Source of the DNA: B1 sp034439755
Lineage (GTDB): Bacteria > Bacteroidota > Bacteroidia > UKL13-3
DNA length: 64,000 nt
Assembly (NCBI GenBank): GCA_034439755.1
Contig: JAWXAZ010000011.1
Span: 1 to 64,000, forward strand
Reading direction: 5' to 3'
The position numbers and the translations under genes were made by a program. Within the stretch, counting starts at the first letter, position 1; every line of letters starts with the position of its first letter. The notes under the pieces are model-generated. The model worked only from the letters and a program-made list of their open reading frames with translations, was not told the DNA's origin and ran no database searches. Of the stretch, positions 49,770 to 58,933 are shown piece after piece.

Positions 49770-52262
49770 ATGAAGAAAACGCAATTGAAAACCAGATTTT
49801 TTAACTTTAAAGAAGTCATAAGTTTTGTACTTATTATTTTTTACATTCAAATTTCTTTACCAAGGGTATTGGGTCAAACTAATAAAATGGTTCAGGAGAA
49901 TTTAGCTAATATTAAAACTGACGAATTGAGCGATAAGCAGATAGGAAATTTTAGAGACAAATATTTGGCGCAGGGTTATAACCTAGATGACATAGAATTT
50001 GAATTGCAAAAGCGTGGAATGTCTGGCACTGAAATAAGTAAAATCAAGATTAGATTGGAAAAATTATCTGTAACAAAAAATAGGCAAGAGGGAAGTGTAG
50101 ATTTTAAAACGAAGGGAAACAATAGAGTTAAAACTGAAAATCAAGAGCCGCTATTTTCAGATAAAGATAATCCATTTCAGGCATTATTACCTAAGATTTT
50201 TGGTTCAGACCTATTTAATAACCCACGTTTAAGTTTTGAGCCTAATTTAAAAATGGCTACACCTTTAAATTACCAAATTGGACCAGAAGATGAATTATTG
50301 GTAGATATTTTTGGGTTTTCTGAACAGAGTTTTAAATTGGTTGTGAGTCCTGAAGGAAATATTCGAGTTCCAAATTATGGTCCAATTCAAGTATTGGGAT
50401 TAACGATAGATCAGGCGCAGCAGAAAATAAGAAATCAATTGATAAAAATTTACCCAAGAATTAGCACTGGCGAGACCTCTATTGCAGTTAATTTGGGCAA
50501 TATACGGAATATTCAAGTTACAATTTTGGGCGAGGTAGTATTACCTGGAACCTATTCATTGCCTTCATTGGCTTCGGTTTTTAATGCTTTATATGTTTCT
50601 GGAGGGCCAAATATGAATGGGTCTTTTAGGAATATTAAGGTTATACGTAGCAACAAAGTAATTGCCAAAATTGACATGTATGATTTTTTAGTAAATGGAA
50701 ATTCAAAAGGCAACCTTACCCTAAAAGATCAAGATGTTATTAAAGTTGAGCCTTACGAAGTGCGTGTAGAATTGAATGGATTTGTGAAACGTGATGGTTT
50801 TTTTGAGTTATTGCCAAAAGAAAATTTGAGTAATTTGCTTAAGTACGCTGGCGGTTATTCATCACAAGCCTATACAAAAAGGATTAAAGTTGTTAGAAAT
50901 ACAGGAAGCATGAAAAGCGTTTCTGATATTGCCCAAGAAAAGTTTGCTCAATTTTTCCCTCAAAATGGAGATGTTTTTATGGTGGATAGCATTTTAAATC
51001 GGTATGAAAATAGAGTGCAAATTGAGGGAGCAGTTTTTAGGCCGGGTTATTTTAGTATTAATGAAAATGCCACGCTTAAAACTTTAATTGCCAATGCTGA
51101 GGGTTTAAAAGAAGATGCTTTTTTAACGCGTGCCACCATTTTAAGAACCAAAGAAGATAATTCGCTGGAGATGATTTCAGTGAATCTTCAATCCTTAATA
51201 GAAGGGTCAGATGATTTAAAACTTAAGCGGGAAGATAAAATTACAATTGCCTCTAAAACGGAAATGCGAGAGGTTTTAAATTTAACTATTAATGGAAATG
51301 TACTTAAGCCTGGCGAGTATCCATATGCTTCTAAAATGAAGATTGAAGACCTCATTATTCTTGCAGGTGGTTTAAAAGAAGCGGCGTCTTTAACCAATAT
51401 TCAAATTGCACAGCGTTCTTTTGAGGTAGATAAATCGTTAGCAAATGGAGAAATTGCTAAAGTTCAAACCCTTTCAATAAATAAAGAACTAAAGTCTGAC
51501 CCAAACTATAACTATGAATTAAAGCCTTATGATATTGTAACTATTTTTTCAATTCCAGGTTACCAAGAGCAAATTCAAGTAGAGGTAAATGGAGAGGTTA
51601 TGTTTCCAGGGAAATATGTTTTATCTAAAGGTAACGAACGTATTTCTGATATTATAAGACGTTCTGGTGGCTTAACGGCAAGTGGCTTTTCGGGTGGTGC
51701 CATTTTAATACGTAAAAAGGGAAACACCTACCAAGATTTAATTGTGAAGCAGAATAAGTTAGATGCATTAAAAAAATTGAGTAAAGATACCTCAAAAATA
51801 TCAAATGAAATTGAAAAAGAAATGTCACGCGAGGCTGATATTGTAGGAATAAACTTGGAACGTATATTAAAGAAGTCAGGCTCAAAAGAAGATTTGTTTA
51901 TGCGCGAAGGTGATATTTTGGAAGTACCCTTTTTAAAGCAAACAGTTTTGGTAAGTGGGCAAGTTCTTTACCCTGTTCGCTTGCGTTATGAAAGCAGAAG
52001 TAATTTTCGAAGTTATGTTTCTATGGCAGGTGGATTCAGCTCAAAAGCCTTAAAAAAGCGGTCTTATATTGTGTATGCCAATGGTACAGCTAAAGATACC
52101 AAAAGCTTTTTGTTTTTCAAGGTGTATCCAAAAGTTAAACCAGGAGCAGAAATTGTAATTCCTCTTCGAGATGAAAGGAAGTCTATCTCTGCTATAGAAT
52201 TAGTAACAATAGCAACTAGTTTAACAAGCATGGTGTTTATATTATCCACTTTAACTAAATAG
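49770..52262 (+). CDS. Wza-like polysaccharide export protein with multiple SLBB domains
   Basis: 830 aa outer-membrane/periplasmic exporter. The signal segment (ISFVLIIFYIQISLPRVLGQ) is followed by a ~100-residue helical linker. The Poly_export domain (about 165-245) has YQIGPEDELLVDIFGFSEQSF and SPEGNIRVPNYGPIQVLGLT. At least four or five SLBB repeats follow (VTILGEVVLPGTYSLPS, VELNGFVKRDGFFELLP, VQIEGAVFRPGYFSI, LTINGNVLKPGEYPY, VEVNGEVMFPGKYVLS, VLVSGQVLYPVRLRY). A C-terminal hydrophobic helix (about 810-828) may insert in the outer membrane as in Wza. It is the first gene of the locus; the Wzz-like gene follows after 4 nt. Confidence 0.93.
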   Translation: MKKTQLKTRFFNFKEVISFVLIIFYIQISLPRVLGQTNKMVQENLANIKTDELSDKQIGNFRDKYLAQGYNLDDIEFELQKRGMSGTEISKIKIRLEKLSVTKNRQEGSVDFKTKGNNRVKTENQEPLFSDKDNPFQALLPKIFGSDLFNNPRLSFEPNLKMATPLNYQIGPEDELLVDIFGFSEQSFKLVVSPEGNIRVPNYGPIQVLGLTIDQAQQKIRNQLIKIYPRISTGETSIAVNLGNIRNIQVTILGEVVLPGTYSLPSLASVFNALYVSGGPNMNGSFRNIKVIRSNKVIAKIDMYDFLVNGNSKGNLTLKDQDVIKVEPYEVRVELNGFVKRDGFFELLPKENLSNLLKYAGGYSSQAYTKRIKVVRNTGSMKSVSDIAQEKFAQFFPQNGDVFMVDSILNRYENRVQIEGAVFRPGYFSINENATLKTLIANAEGLKEDAFLTRATILRTKEDNSLEMISVNLQSLIEGSDDLKLKREDKITIASKTEMREVLNLTINGNVLKPGEYPYASKMKIEDLIILAGGLKEAASLTNIQIAQRSFEVDKSLANGEIAKVQTLSINKELKSDPNYNYELKPYDIVTIFSIPGYQEQIQVEVNGEVMFPGKYVLSKGNERISDIIRRSGGLTASGFSGGAILIRKKGNTYQDLIVKQNKLDALKKLSKDTSKISNEIEKEMSREADIVGINLERILKKSGSKEDLFMREGDILEVPFLKQTVLVSGQVLYPVRLRYESRSNFRSYVSMAGGFSSKALKKRSYIVYANGTAKDTKSFLFFKVYPKVKPGAEIVIPLRDERKSISAIELVTIATSLTSMVFILSTLTK

Positions 52263-52266
52263 GGAT

Positions 52267-53349
52267 ATGGATGAGAGTCAATTTACAAGTGAAAAGGTGG
52301 TTGAGTTAACAAGGGATTATTTTACCTTTTTGGCTAAAAAACTAAAGATAATTCTGACATTTACCCTAATTGGAATACTTATTGGTTTATGCTATTCTAT
52401 TCTAAAAAAGCCAACCTATGAAGCTAAATTAGTTTTTTTGCTTAATGATTCAAAATCTGTTGGTGTAGGTAGTTTGAATGCCCTGGCAGGACAGTTAGGA
52501 TTGGGAGGGCAATCTGGCTTAAATGTATCTGAGGATAGGGTGTTTTATTTAGGGTACTCCAAGCGTATAATTGGCGGTGCATTATTAAGTATAAATGATA
52601 ATGGAGAAACATTAGGAGACAGACTTATTGCAATCCGAAAATTAAAGGAAGCTTGGACTAAAGATACTATATTGAATCAATTTAATTCATTTAAAGCAAG
52701 GAGTATCAGCACTCTTTCCTTACCGGAAAATAAGGCATTGGATCAATTAGTTCAACTCGTTTTGCTTTCAAAAAAATATTCGGTAGACTCCTATAAAAAG
52801 AAAGTTGCGAGCTTGGTGGGCTCTCAAAATAGTGGAATGATGTTTGTTAGTTTTGAATTTTCTGATGAATCTTTTGCCAAAGATTTTGTACAATCTGTTT
52901 TCAATGAATTATCTAGTTTTTATGCTATTTCTGCAATTAAGTCATTACAAACTAATTATGACTTGATAAGTTACAGAGAGGATTCTCTTAGACTAGAATT
53001 GCAATTGTTAGAAGGGCAAATGGCAACAACCATTGACGATAATTTTCAGGTAAATAAATTTATTGGAAAAGTAAGTGAAAACAGGTTGCGTAGAAAGTTG
53101 GAAATTTTGTATTTATTTTATGCTGAGGTGATTAAAAACAAAGAAGTTGCCAAATTTAATTTAGAGCAAGAAAGGCCTGTTTTTCAGGTGGTAGATGGGC
53201 CAATGTTGCCATTGGAAGCCAAGTTCAAATCTAAAGTTGTGTATAGTTCATTAGCAGGATTTGGGATGCTTTTACTGGGAATTATTTTTTTTACAATAAT
53301 TTATTTATGGCAAATTTGGCAATCTAATAAACAGTTTTTTATTAGTTAG
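52267..53349 (+). CDS. Wzz-like polysaccharide co-polymerase/chain-length regulator
   Basis: 360 aa. Two transmembrane helices flank a large periplasmic part: TM1 at about 30-50 (IILTFTLIGILIGLCYSIL) followed by the family's KKPTYEAKLVF, and TM2 at about 325-347. A coiled-coil is predicted in the middle (about 230-300). There is no cytoplasmic Wzc-type tyrosine-kinase domain, so it is a short PCP. It works with the exporter before it and the polymerase after it to set chain length. Confidence 0.9.
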   Translation: MDESQFTSEKVVELTRDYFTFLAKKLKIILTFTLIGILIGLCYSILKKPTYEAKLVFLLNDSKSVGVGSLNALAGQLGLGGQSGLNVSEDRVFYLGYSKRIIGGALLSINDNGETLGDRLIAIRKLKEAWTKDTILNQFNSFKARSISTLSLPENKALDQLVQLVLLSKKYSVDSYKKKVASLVGSQNSGMMFVSFEFSDESFAKDFVQSVFNELSSFYAISAIKSLQTNYDLISYREDSLRLELQLLEGQMATTIDDNFQVNKFIGKVSENRLRRKLEILYLFYAEVIKNKEVAKFNLEQERPVFQVVDGPMLPLEAKFKSKVVYSSLAGFGMLLLGIIFFTIIYLWQIWQSNKQFFIS

Positions 53350-53357
53350 ATGCCCGC

Positions 53358-54581
53358 ATGAAAACATTGCAAAAAGCATTGAACTTTGGGATAGGTTTAA
53401 TTATACTAAATAACTTATATCTTTTATCTGGGCTGACTCAAATTCCAAATGTATTGCTTATTGGAATATGTATGTTTTTTTCTATTTATTATACTTTTGT
53501 GAATTGGAACACAACAAAGGCAGCATATTTATTAATTAATTGGTATGTAATTTTATGTGCTTTTTTTTCATTGTTTCTATTTTCCTTTGATTACATGATT
53601 TATGAAAGTGAGGCAAGGTTTAATGATTTGATTCGTATTGTTTGGTATGCTTTTTATTTTACTTGGACCTATCTACTTTTTACAGACAAAAATTCCCTTT
53701 TGAATTGGATTAAACAACTTGCTTTTTGGTCGATTATCATTCTCATAATACAAGGTTTGTTTGAATATTACCAACCATATTTATGGACTTTTATGCTTTC
53801 TCCTAATGTAGAAAAACGAACAGTTGCCAGAATAGCTGGGAGCTTAATCGACAGCAATTCCTATGCTTGTAGTATGATTTTGTTATTTGCTGTTTATTTT
53901 AAGGAATATTTTAATAAAGTAAACCTATTTAAAATTGTGTACCTGTCCATGTTTTTTTTGGTAGTTATATATTTTAATGAATTAAGTGGTTCAAGGCAAG
54001 GTGCACTTATCATACTTTTATTTTTAAGTTACTTATTTTTTAAGAAAATGAGTTTTCAAAAGGTAAAAAAGGTGTTATTGGTATTTGGCGGCTTGATAAT
54101 ATTGTTCACTATTTTTAATCAACAAATTTTTGATTATTCTGAATCAAATCCATATTCTGCTTTAGGAAGGTTTTTGAATAATTCTGATAACAAAGCCTTA
54201 CAAAGTAACATTGATAGGCAAAACTCCATATATCAAGGGATATTGTTTTTATCTGAAAGTTACTTTCTTTTTGGACCGGGTATATTAAATTTTGCTTCTA
54301 GGTGGGCAAATTTTACCAGTGCGCATGAGCCCCATATAGGTTTCTTATTTTTATTGGTTCAATTTGGTGCCTTAACCATTCCTATTTTTTATATTTTTTA
54401 TTTGAGTTTTTTGCGTTCTAAAACTGTAAAATTAGCGGTAATAACATTGGCATTATTTATCCATTTATCCTTACAGCCTAATTCGGTTTATTATGCCATA
54501 ACATTTTTCGTTTTTTTTTATACTGATATAAAGTATGCCTACAAACTTGAATCTATTGGGAAGGAGGAGTTTGTTCAATAA
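53358..54581 (+). CDS. Wzy-like O-antigen/exopolysaccharide polymerase
   Basis: 407 aa, about ten to twelve transmembrane helices. A large extracytoplasmic loop lies in the second half (about 250-320), with the O-antigen-ligase-type element FLFGPGILNFASRWANFTSAHEPHIGFLFLLVQFG, where His and Pro recur in Wzy/WaaL families. Primary sequence is poorly conserved in this family, so the call rests on topology, that element and position between Wzz and Wzx. It follows the Wzz-like gene by 8 nt. Confidence 0.82.
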   Translation: MKTLQKALNFGIGLIILNNLYLLSGLTQIPNVLLIGICMFFSIYYTFVNWNTTKAAYLLINWYVILCAFFSLFLFSFDYMIYESEARFNDLIRIVWYAFYFTWTYLLFTDKNSLLNWIKQLAFWSIIILIIQGLFEYYQPYLWTFMLSPNVEKRTVARIAGSLIDSNSYACSMILLFAVYFKEYFNKVNLFKIVYLSMFFLVVIYFNELSGSRQGALIILLFLSYLFFKKMSFQKVKKVLLVFGGLIILFTIFNQQIFDYSESNPYSALGRFLNNSDNKALQSNIDRQNSIYQGILFLSESYFLFGPGILNFASRWANFTSAHEPHIGFLFLLVQFGALTIPIFYIFYLSFLRSKTVKLAVITLALFIHLSLQPNSVYYAITFFVFFYTDIKYAYKLESIGKEEFVQ

Positions 54582-55935
54582 TTTGATATCATATTTTAGA
54601 CACCTATCCACAAAGGGCAGGTCATATACGATGGCACTAAACGTGCTTGTTTCCTTTTTTACCAGAGGTAGTGTAGCAGTAATTTCTTTGTTATTGGTGC
54701 CTATTTTACTTAAATTACTTACTAAAGAAGAATTTGGAACGTGGCAAACTATTACCTCAGTGATATCTTGGTTTTATTTTTTAGATATTGGATTAGGCAA
54801 TGGGTTAAAAAATTTGTTTGCCTTATCATTGGCTGAAAACGATGAGCAAAAGGCCAAAGAATATTTAAGCACAACCTATGCACTTACTGGTATTGTTTCT
54901 ATTGGTTTCTTAGTTTTATTTGAACTATTTTTCCCTTTTATTAGTTGGACCGGGGTATTTAATACATCAAAAATTAGCATTAATACTTTTCAGTGGGTAA
55001 TTCAGTTTGTGTTTATTGCTTTTGGATTTAAACTTTTTTTTTCCGTTTTAACATCCACATTGATTGCTAATCAACAGTTTGGTGCTAGCACTTTTATCGA
55101 TTTTTTTTCAAATATTTTAATATTGGTATTTACTTGGCTGTTGAGTTTTTATGAAATAAAATCTTTGTTTTGGATTAGTTTTGTTTTTAGTTTCTCACCT
55201 ATTTTTATATTTATTCTAGGTCATATTTATTTTTATGGTTTTAATAGCTTAAAGCATTTTAGGCCTTCTTTCTTGCACATAAAATTCTCTTTAAGTAAAG
55301 TTTTGTTTGGCAAAGGACTTCAGTTCTTTTTTATTCAGATTGCATTTGTATTACTATTTGCAGCGAATAACATGGTAGTTTCTCAGCTTTTTGGACCACA
55401 ATATGTAGTTGATTTAAGTGTTCTTAATAAGTTATTTTCTATACCCATGATGGGATATTTGATAGTTTTGGGTCCATTTTGGTCTGGATTTACGATAGCC
55501 TATCATAAAAATGATTTTGCTTGGATAAGGGTTACCATAAAACGATTATTGTTTATTTGGTCTTTGTTTTTTGCAATGATTCTTGGTATGGTATTCTTTT
55601 TTGATGAAATAGCTCAGTTTTGGTTAGGTAGCAACCGCATTCATTTTTCCTCATTGGTTATATTGTATGGAGTTTTTGCTTCTTTAAGCAGTTTTAATAA
55701 TATTTTCTCCTACTTTTTAAATGGGGTTGGAGCCTTGCGTGTTCAGCTAATTGCGTCTGTAATTTTGAGTATTGTAAGCATACCACTTTCGGTCTTTATG
55801 TGTAAATTGCCTGGATTAGGAGTAAATGGAGTTTTGGTTTCTAATATTATTTGTTTATTGGTTAGTGCCATTATTGGTCCACTTCAATGCTATTTTCTTA
55901 TTTATAAAAAGGCACGAGGAATTTGGATAAATTGA
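54535..55935 (+). CDS. Wzx-like polysaccharide flippase (MATE/MOP superfamily)
   Basis: Up to 466 aa with about 12 to 14 hydrophobic helices. The N-terminal helices show the flippase pattern (VLVSFFTRGSVAVISLLLVPILLKLLTKEEFGTWQTI). It moves undecaprenyl-linked repeat units across the inner membrane. The start is uncertain: ATG 54535 overlaps the polymerase gene by 47 nt; TTG 54571 lies 4 nt after a Shine-Dalgarno-like AAGGAGG and overlaps by 11 nt; ATG 54631 would avoid overlap but removes a basic leader. The SD match makes 54571 attractive. Confidence 0.9.
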   Translation: MPTNLNLLGRRSLFNNLISYFRHLSTKGRSYTMALNVLVSFFTRGSVAVISLLLVPILLKLLTKEEFGTWQTITSVISWFYFLDIGLGNGLKNLFALSLAENDEQKAKEYLSTTYALTGIVSIGFLVLFELFFPFISWTGVFNTSKISINTFQWVIQFVFIAFGFKLFFSVLTSTLIANQQFGASTFIDFFSNILILVFTWLLSFYEIKSLFWISFVFSFSPIFIFILGHIYFYGFNSLKHFRPSFLHIKFSLSKVLFGKGLQFFFIQIAFVLLFAANNMVVSQLFGPQYVVDLSVLNKLFSIPMMGYLIVLGPFWSGFTIAYHKNDFAWIRVTIKRLLFIWSLFFAMILGMVFFFDEIAQFWLGSNRIHFSSLVILYGVFASLSSFNNIFSYFLNGVGALRVQLIASVILSIVSIPLSVFMCKLPGLGVNGVLVSNIICLLVSAIIGPLQCYFLIYKKARGIWIN

Positions 55936-55984
55936 ATTATTTTGCCATTCTTACTTATTTACACTAAATTAATTTGGATAAAAA

Positions 55985-57076
55985 ATGGAAATTAGAATAC
56001 CTGTATATAAACCCTCATTAAGTGGAAATGAGAAGAAGTATGTTAATGAATGTATCGATACAACATGGATTTCATCAAAAGGTAAATTTATTGGTGAATT
56101 TGAATCAGCCTTTTCTGGTTTTATTGGTTGCAAACATGCGTCTGCAGTTTCAAATGGAACGGTAGCTATTCATTTGGCCATGCTTGCCTTAGGCATTGGA
56201 TCAGGAGATGAGGTAATAGTTCCTACACTTACTTATATAGCCTCTGTAAATGCAATTTCCTATGTTGGCGCCAAGCCTGTTTTTGTAGATTCATTGCCTG
56301 ATACTTGGCAAATGGATCCAGAAGATGTAGTAAGAAAAATTACAAGTAAAACAAAATGCGTTTTGGCCGTACATTTGTATGGGCAACCTTGCGATATGGT
56401 AGCATTAAAACAAATTTGTGAGCAGAATCAATTGTTTTTAATTGAAGATTGTGCAGAAGGGATAGGGTCAGAATTTCAAAATCAACGTTTAGGTTCATTC
56501 GGAGATATTTCTACCTTTAGTTTTTTTGGTAATAAAACTATAACTACGGGAGAAGGCGGAATGGTTTTAACAAATAATGAAACCTTACATCAAAGAGTAA
56601 ATCATTTTAAGGGACAAGGTTTAGCGCAACACCGGCAATATTGGCATGATGTGGTTGGTTATAATTATCGCATGACAAATATTTGTGCCGCAATTGGATT
56701 GGCTCAGTTTGAGCAAATTGATACTTTTATTTCAAAAAAGATTCAAATCGCTCAATGGTACAAGGATTTCCTTAAAGAGGCTGATGTAGAAATACACCAA
56801 CAAGGCAAAAATAGCAAGCATACTTATTGGATGGTATCAGTTTTGGTTAAAGATTCCAAAGATAGAGATCCTTTAAGATCGCATTTGGCAGCAGCAGGAA
56901 TAGAAACGAGGCCTTTGTTTTTTCCGGTTCATACAATGCCAATGTACAGTAAAAATTATCAGAAATTTTCTGTAGCAGAAGATCTGGGTTGGAGAGGAAT
57001 TAATTTGCCAAGTTATCCCTTGCTAAAAATTGATGATGTTCGTTTTATTTGTGATCAAATAATATCCTATAAGTGA
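55985..57076 (+). CDS. DegT/DnrJ/EryC1-family PLP-dependent sugar aminotransferase
   Basis: 363 aa. Transaminates a nucleotide-linked 4-keto (or 3-keto) sugar. The internal aldimine lysine is Lys184 in FSFFGNKTITTGEGG. Other family blocks are SNGTVAIHLAM, DEVIVPTLTYIASVNA, EDCAEGIGS and YNYRMTNICAAIGLAQ. The TTGEGGM sequence is close to perosamine- and PglE-type 4-aminotransferases. The next gene is an acetyltransferase of the NeuD/PglD type, whose start overlaps this stop by one base, suggesting that the amino sugar is then N-acylated. The sugar itself cannot be named. Confidence 0.93.
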   Translation: MEIRIPVYKPSLSGNEKKYVNECIDTTWISSKGKFIGEFESAFSGFIGCKHASAVSNGTVAIHLAMLALGIGSGDEVIVPTLTYIASVNAISYVGAKPVFVDSLPDTWQMDPEDVVRKITSKTKCVLAVHLYGQPCDMVALKQICEQNQLFLIEDCAEGIGSEFQNQRLGSFGDISTFSFFGNKTITTGEGGMVLTNNETLHQRVNHFKGQGLAQHRQYWHDVVGYNYRMTNICAAIGLAQFEQIDTFISKKIQIAQWYKDFLKEADVEIHQQGKNSKHTYWMVSVLVKDSKDRDPLRSHLAAAGIETRPLFFPVHTMPMYSKNYQKFSVAEDLGWRGINLPSYPLLKIDDVRFICDQIISYK

Positions 57077-57720
57077 TGAATGTAATTTTTGGGACAAGCG
57101 GTGCTGCCAGAGAAATAGATTGGCTTATTTCTGATATACAGCAATCTGGAAAGCCTGTTAGGGGGCATACCCATTTTGTTGGGCTGAACCAGATTGGCTC
57201 GAAAATTCAAGGAAAAGAAGTAATAAATGAATCAAATTTTTTTAATCGACTTACAATGTTAACAGATTGTTCAGTTTATTTAGGGTTTGGTGATGGTTTA
57301 TTAAGAAGAATTTTTTTTAATCAATTGGTAAAGTATACTCAAATAAATTTCCCCTCATTAGTGCATCCTTCAATCATTAGGGATGAAAGACCAAGTTCGG
57401 TACAATTTGGTAAAGGCACATTTATTGCGGCAGGAAATGTGCTAATGTGCAATATTAAGATAGGAGAATTCAACTACTTGAACATTGGTAATACTATTGG
57501 TCACGATTGTGAATTCGGTGACTTCGTAACAATATCCCCTGGATGTAGGATTTCAGGAAATGTACAAATTGGTCATAACACATTTATTGGTACCGGAGCA
57601 ATTATTTTAGACAAAGTAACCATTGCCCATAATACTATTATTGGTGCAGGTTGTGTGGTTAATAAAAGTATTAATGAACCTGGAACTTATGTAGGAGTTC
57701 CGGCCAGAAAATTGAAATAA
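57076..57720 (+). CDS. NeuD/PglD-like sugar O- or N-acyltransferase (hexapeptide repeat)
   Basis: 214 aa. An N-terminal Rossmann-like substrate-binding half (VIFGTSGAAREIDWLI) is followed by a left-handed beta-helix of hexapeptide repeats (about 105-200: IGEFNYLNIGNTIGHDCEFG, VTISPGCRISGNVQIGHNTFIGTGAIILD) and the closing GVPARKLK. The catalytic-type His is in TIGHDCEFG. It probably acetylates the amino group installed by the preceding aminotransferase. The ATG at 57076 overlaps the previous TGA; a GTG one codon upstream also exists. Confidence 0.92.
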   Translation: MNVIFGTSGAAREIDWLISDIQQSGKPVRGHTHFVGLNQIGSKIQGKEVINESNFFNRLTMLTDCSVYLGFGDGLLRRIFFNQLVKYTQINFPSLVHPSIIRDERPSSVQFGKGTFIAAGNVLMCNIKIGEFNYLNIGNTIGHDCEFGDFVTISPGCRISGNVQIGHNTFIGTGAIILDKVTIAHNTIIGAGCVVNKSINEPGTYVGVPARKLK

Positions 57721-57721
57721 A

Positions 57722-58933
57722 ATGCGGGTTGGATTATATACTGAAAAATTTATAGAATGGGGCGGTGGAATAGACTTTATTAGAATTCTCTTGAATGGAT
57801 TGAAGACTATTCAAGAGGAAAGAAAGTTGGAAATAGTTTTATTTATTCCGCTACAAAAAACAAGTAAACTTGATACTTTTAAATTAGAAATTAAGCGCAT
57901 AATTAATATTTTATATCAGAGGGAAAAGTTTAGTTTAAAAGTTCAAAAACCTTTGGATATAGAAGAGTCAGTTAAAAGTTTTTTAACCATATGTGAATTA
58001 GAGGTTGTGATTTTTAATTATGACAAAAGTAAATTGGAAACAATATTCAAAAATAAACAAATAGATGTTGTATTACCTTGCTTCTATTCTCCTGGAAAAT
58101 CTTTTCAAATTCCTTGGGTAGGCTATATTTACGATTTTCAACATACTTATTACCCTGAATTTTTTAAGTTGAAAGAAATAAAATTGCGTAATAAATTTTT
58201 TAAAGAAATGTCATTGGATGCAAAAGTAATCCTCGTAAATGCACTAGAAGTTAAAAGGGATTTAATGCAGTTTTCCCCAAATTCAAATGCGCAGATAGTT
58301 AGCCTACCTTTTTGTCCACTTTATTCAAATCGGGTAGTTCAAATAGATAATATCAACCATTTTCCAAATATTCCTGAAAAGTTTTTTATTATATCAAATC
58401 AATTTTGGCAACATAAAAACCACAAAACTGCATTTTTAGGTTTGGCAAAATTCTATAATAAATATGCTAATACAGATGTTCATTTGTTATGTACAGGAGA
58501 AATGTATGATTATCGGAACCCCAAATATTTATCTGAATTACAGAAGTTATTAATAGATAATAATATTCAAAATCGGGTTCACTTGCTAGGATATATAAGC
58601 AAAAATGAACAGCAGTATTTGATGGCCAAAGCCATAGGTTTGGTTCAGCCTACCTTATTTGAAGGCGGACCCGGAGGCGGCTCAGCTTATGAGGCCATTG
58701 CAATGGGCAAAAAAGTTTTATTGAGTGATATTCTTGTGAACAAAGAAATAAATAAAAGTAATTGTTTGTTTTTTGAGGCATTAAATCCAGATGATTTTGC
58801 AGATAAATTATTTGAAATGATGAATTTACCTGAAGTTAATTTGAACGAATTACAAGAAATTGAGCAGCGAGAAAAACGTGCATTGGGAGAAGCAATCGGT
58901 TTAGCTATGGATTTTGCATTGGGTGAAAAATGA
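57722..58933 (+). CDS. Glycosyltransferase, GT-B fold (GT4-like)
   Basis: 403 aa. An N-terminal acceptor domain (MRVGLYTEKFIEWGGGIDFIRILLNGL, PWVGYIYDFQHTYYPEFF) precedes a C-terminal nucleotide-sugar domain with FFIISNQFWQHKNHKTAFLGL, VHLLGYISKNEQQYLMAKA and PTLFEGGPGGGSAYEAIAMGKKVLLSD (the E-x7-E type region). Cytoplasmic; it adds one residue of the repeat unit. Specificity is not predictable. The next gene overlaps by 4 nt. Confidence 0.88.
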   Translation: MRVGLYTEKFIEWGGGIDFIRILLNGLKTIQEERKLEIVLFIPLQKTSKLDTFKLEIKRIINILYQREKFSLKVQKPLDIEESVKSFLTICELEVVIFNYDKSKLETIFKNKQIDVVLPCFYSPGKSFQIPWVGYIYDFQHTYYPEFFKLKEIKLRNKFFKEMSLDAKVILVNALEVKRDLMQFSPNSNAQIVSLPFCPLYSNRVVQIDNINHFPNIPEKFFIISNQFWQHKNHKTAFLGLAKFYNKYANTDVHLLCTGEMYDYRNPKYLSELQKLLIDNNIQNRVHLLGYISKNEQQYLMAKAIGLVQPTLFEGGPGGGSAYEAIAMGKKVLLSDILVNKEINKSNCLFFEALNPDDFADKLFEMMNLPEVNLNELQEIEQREKRALGEAIGLAMDFALGEK

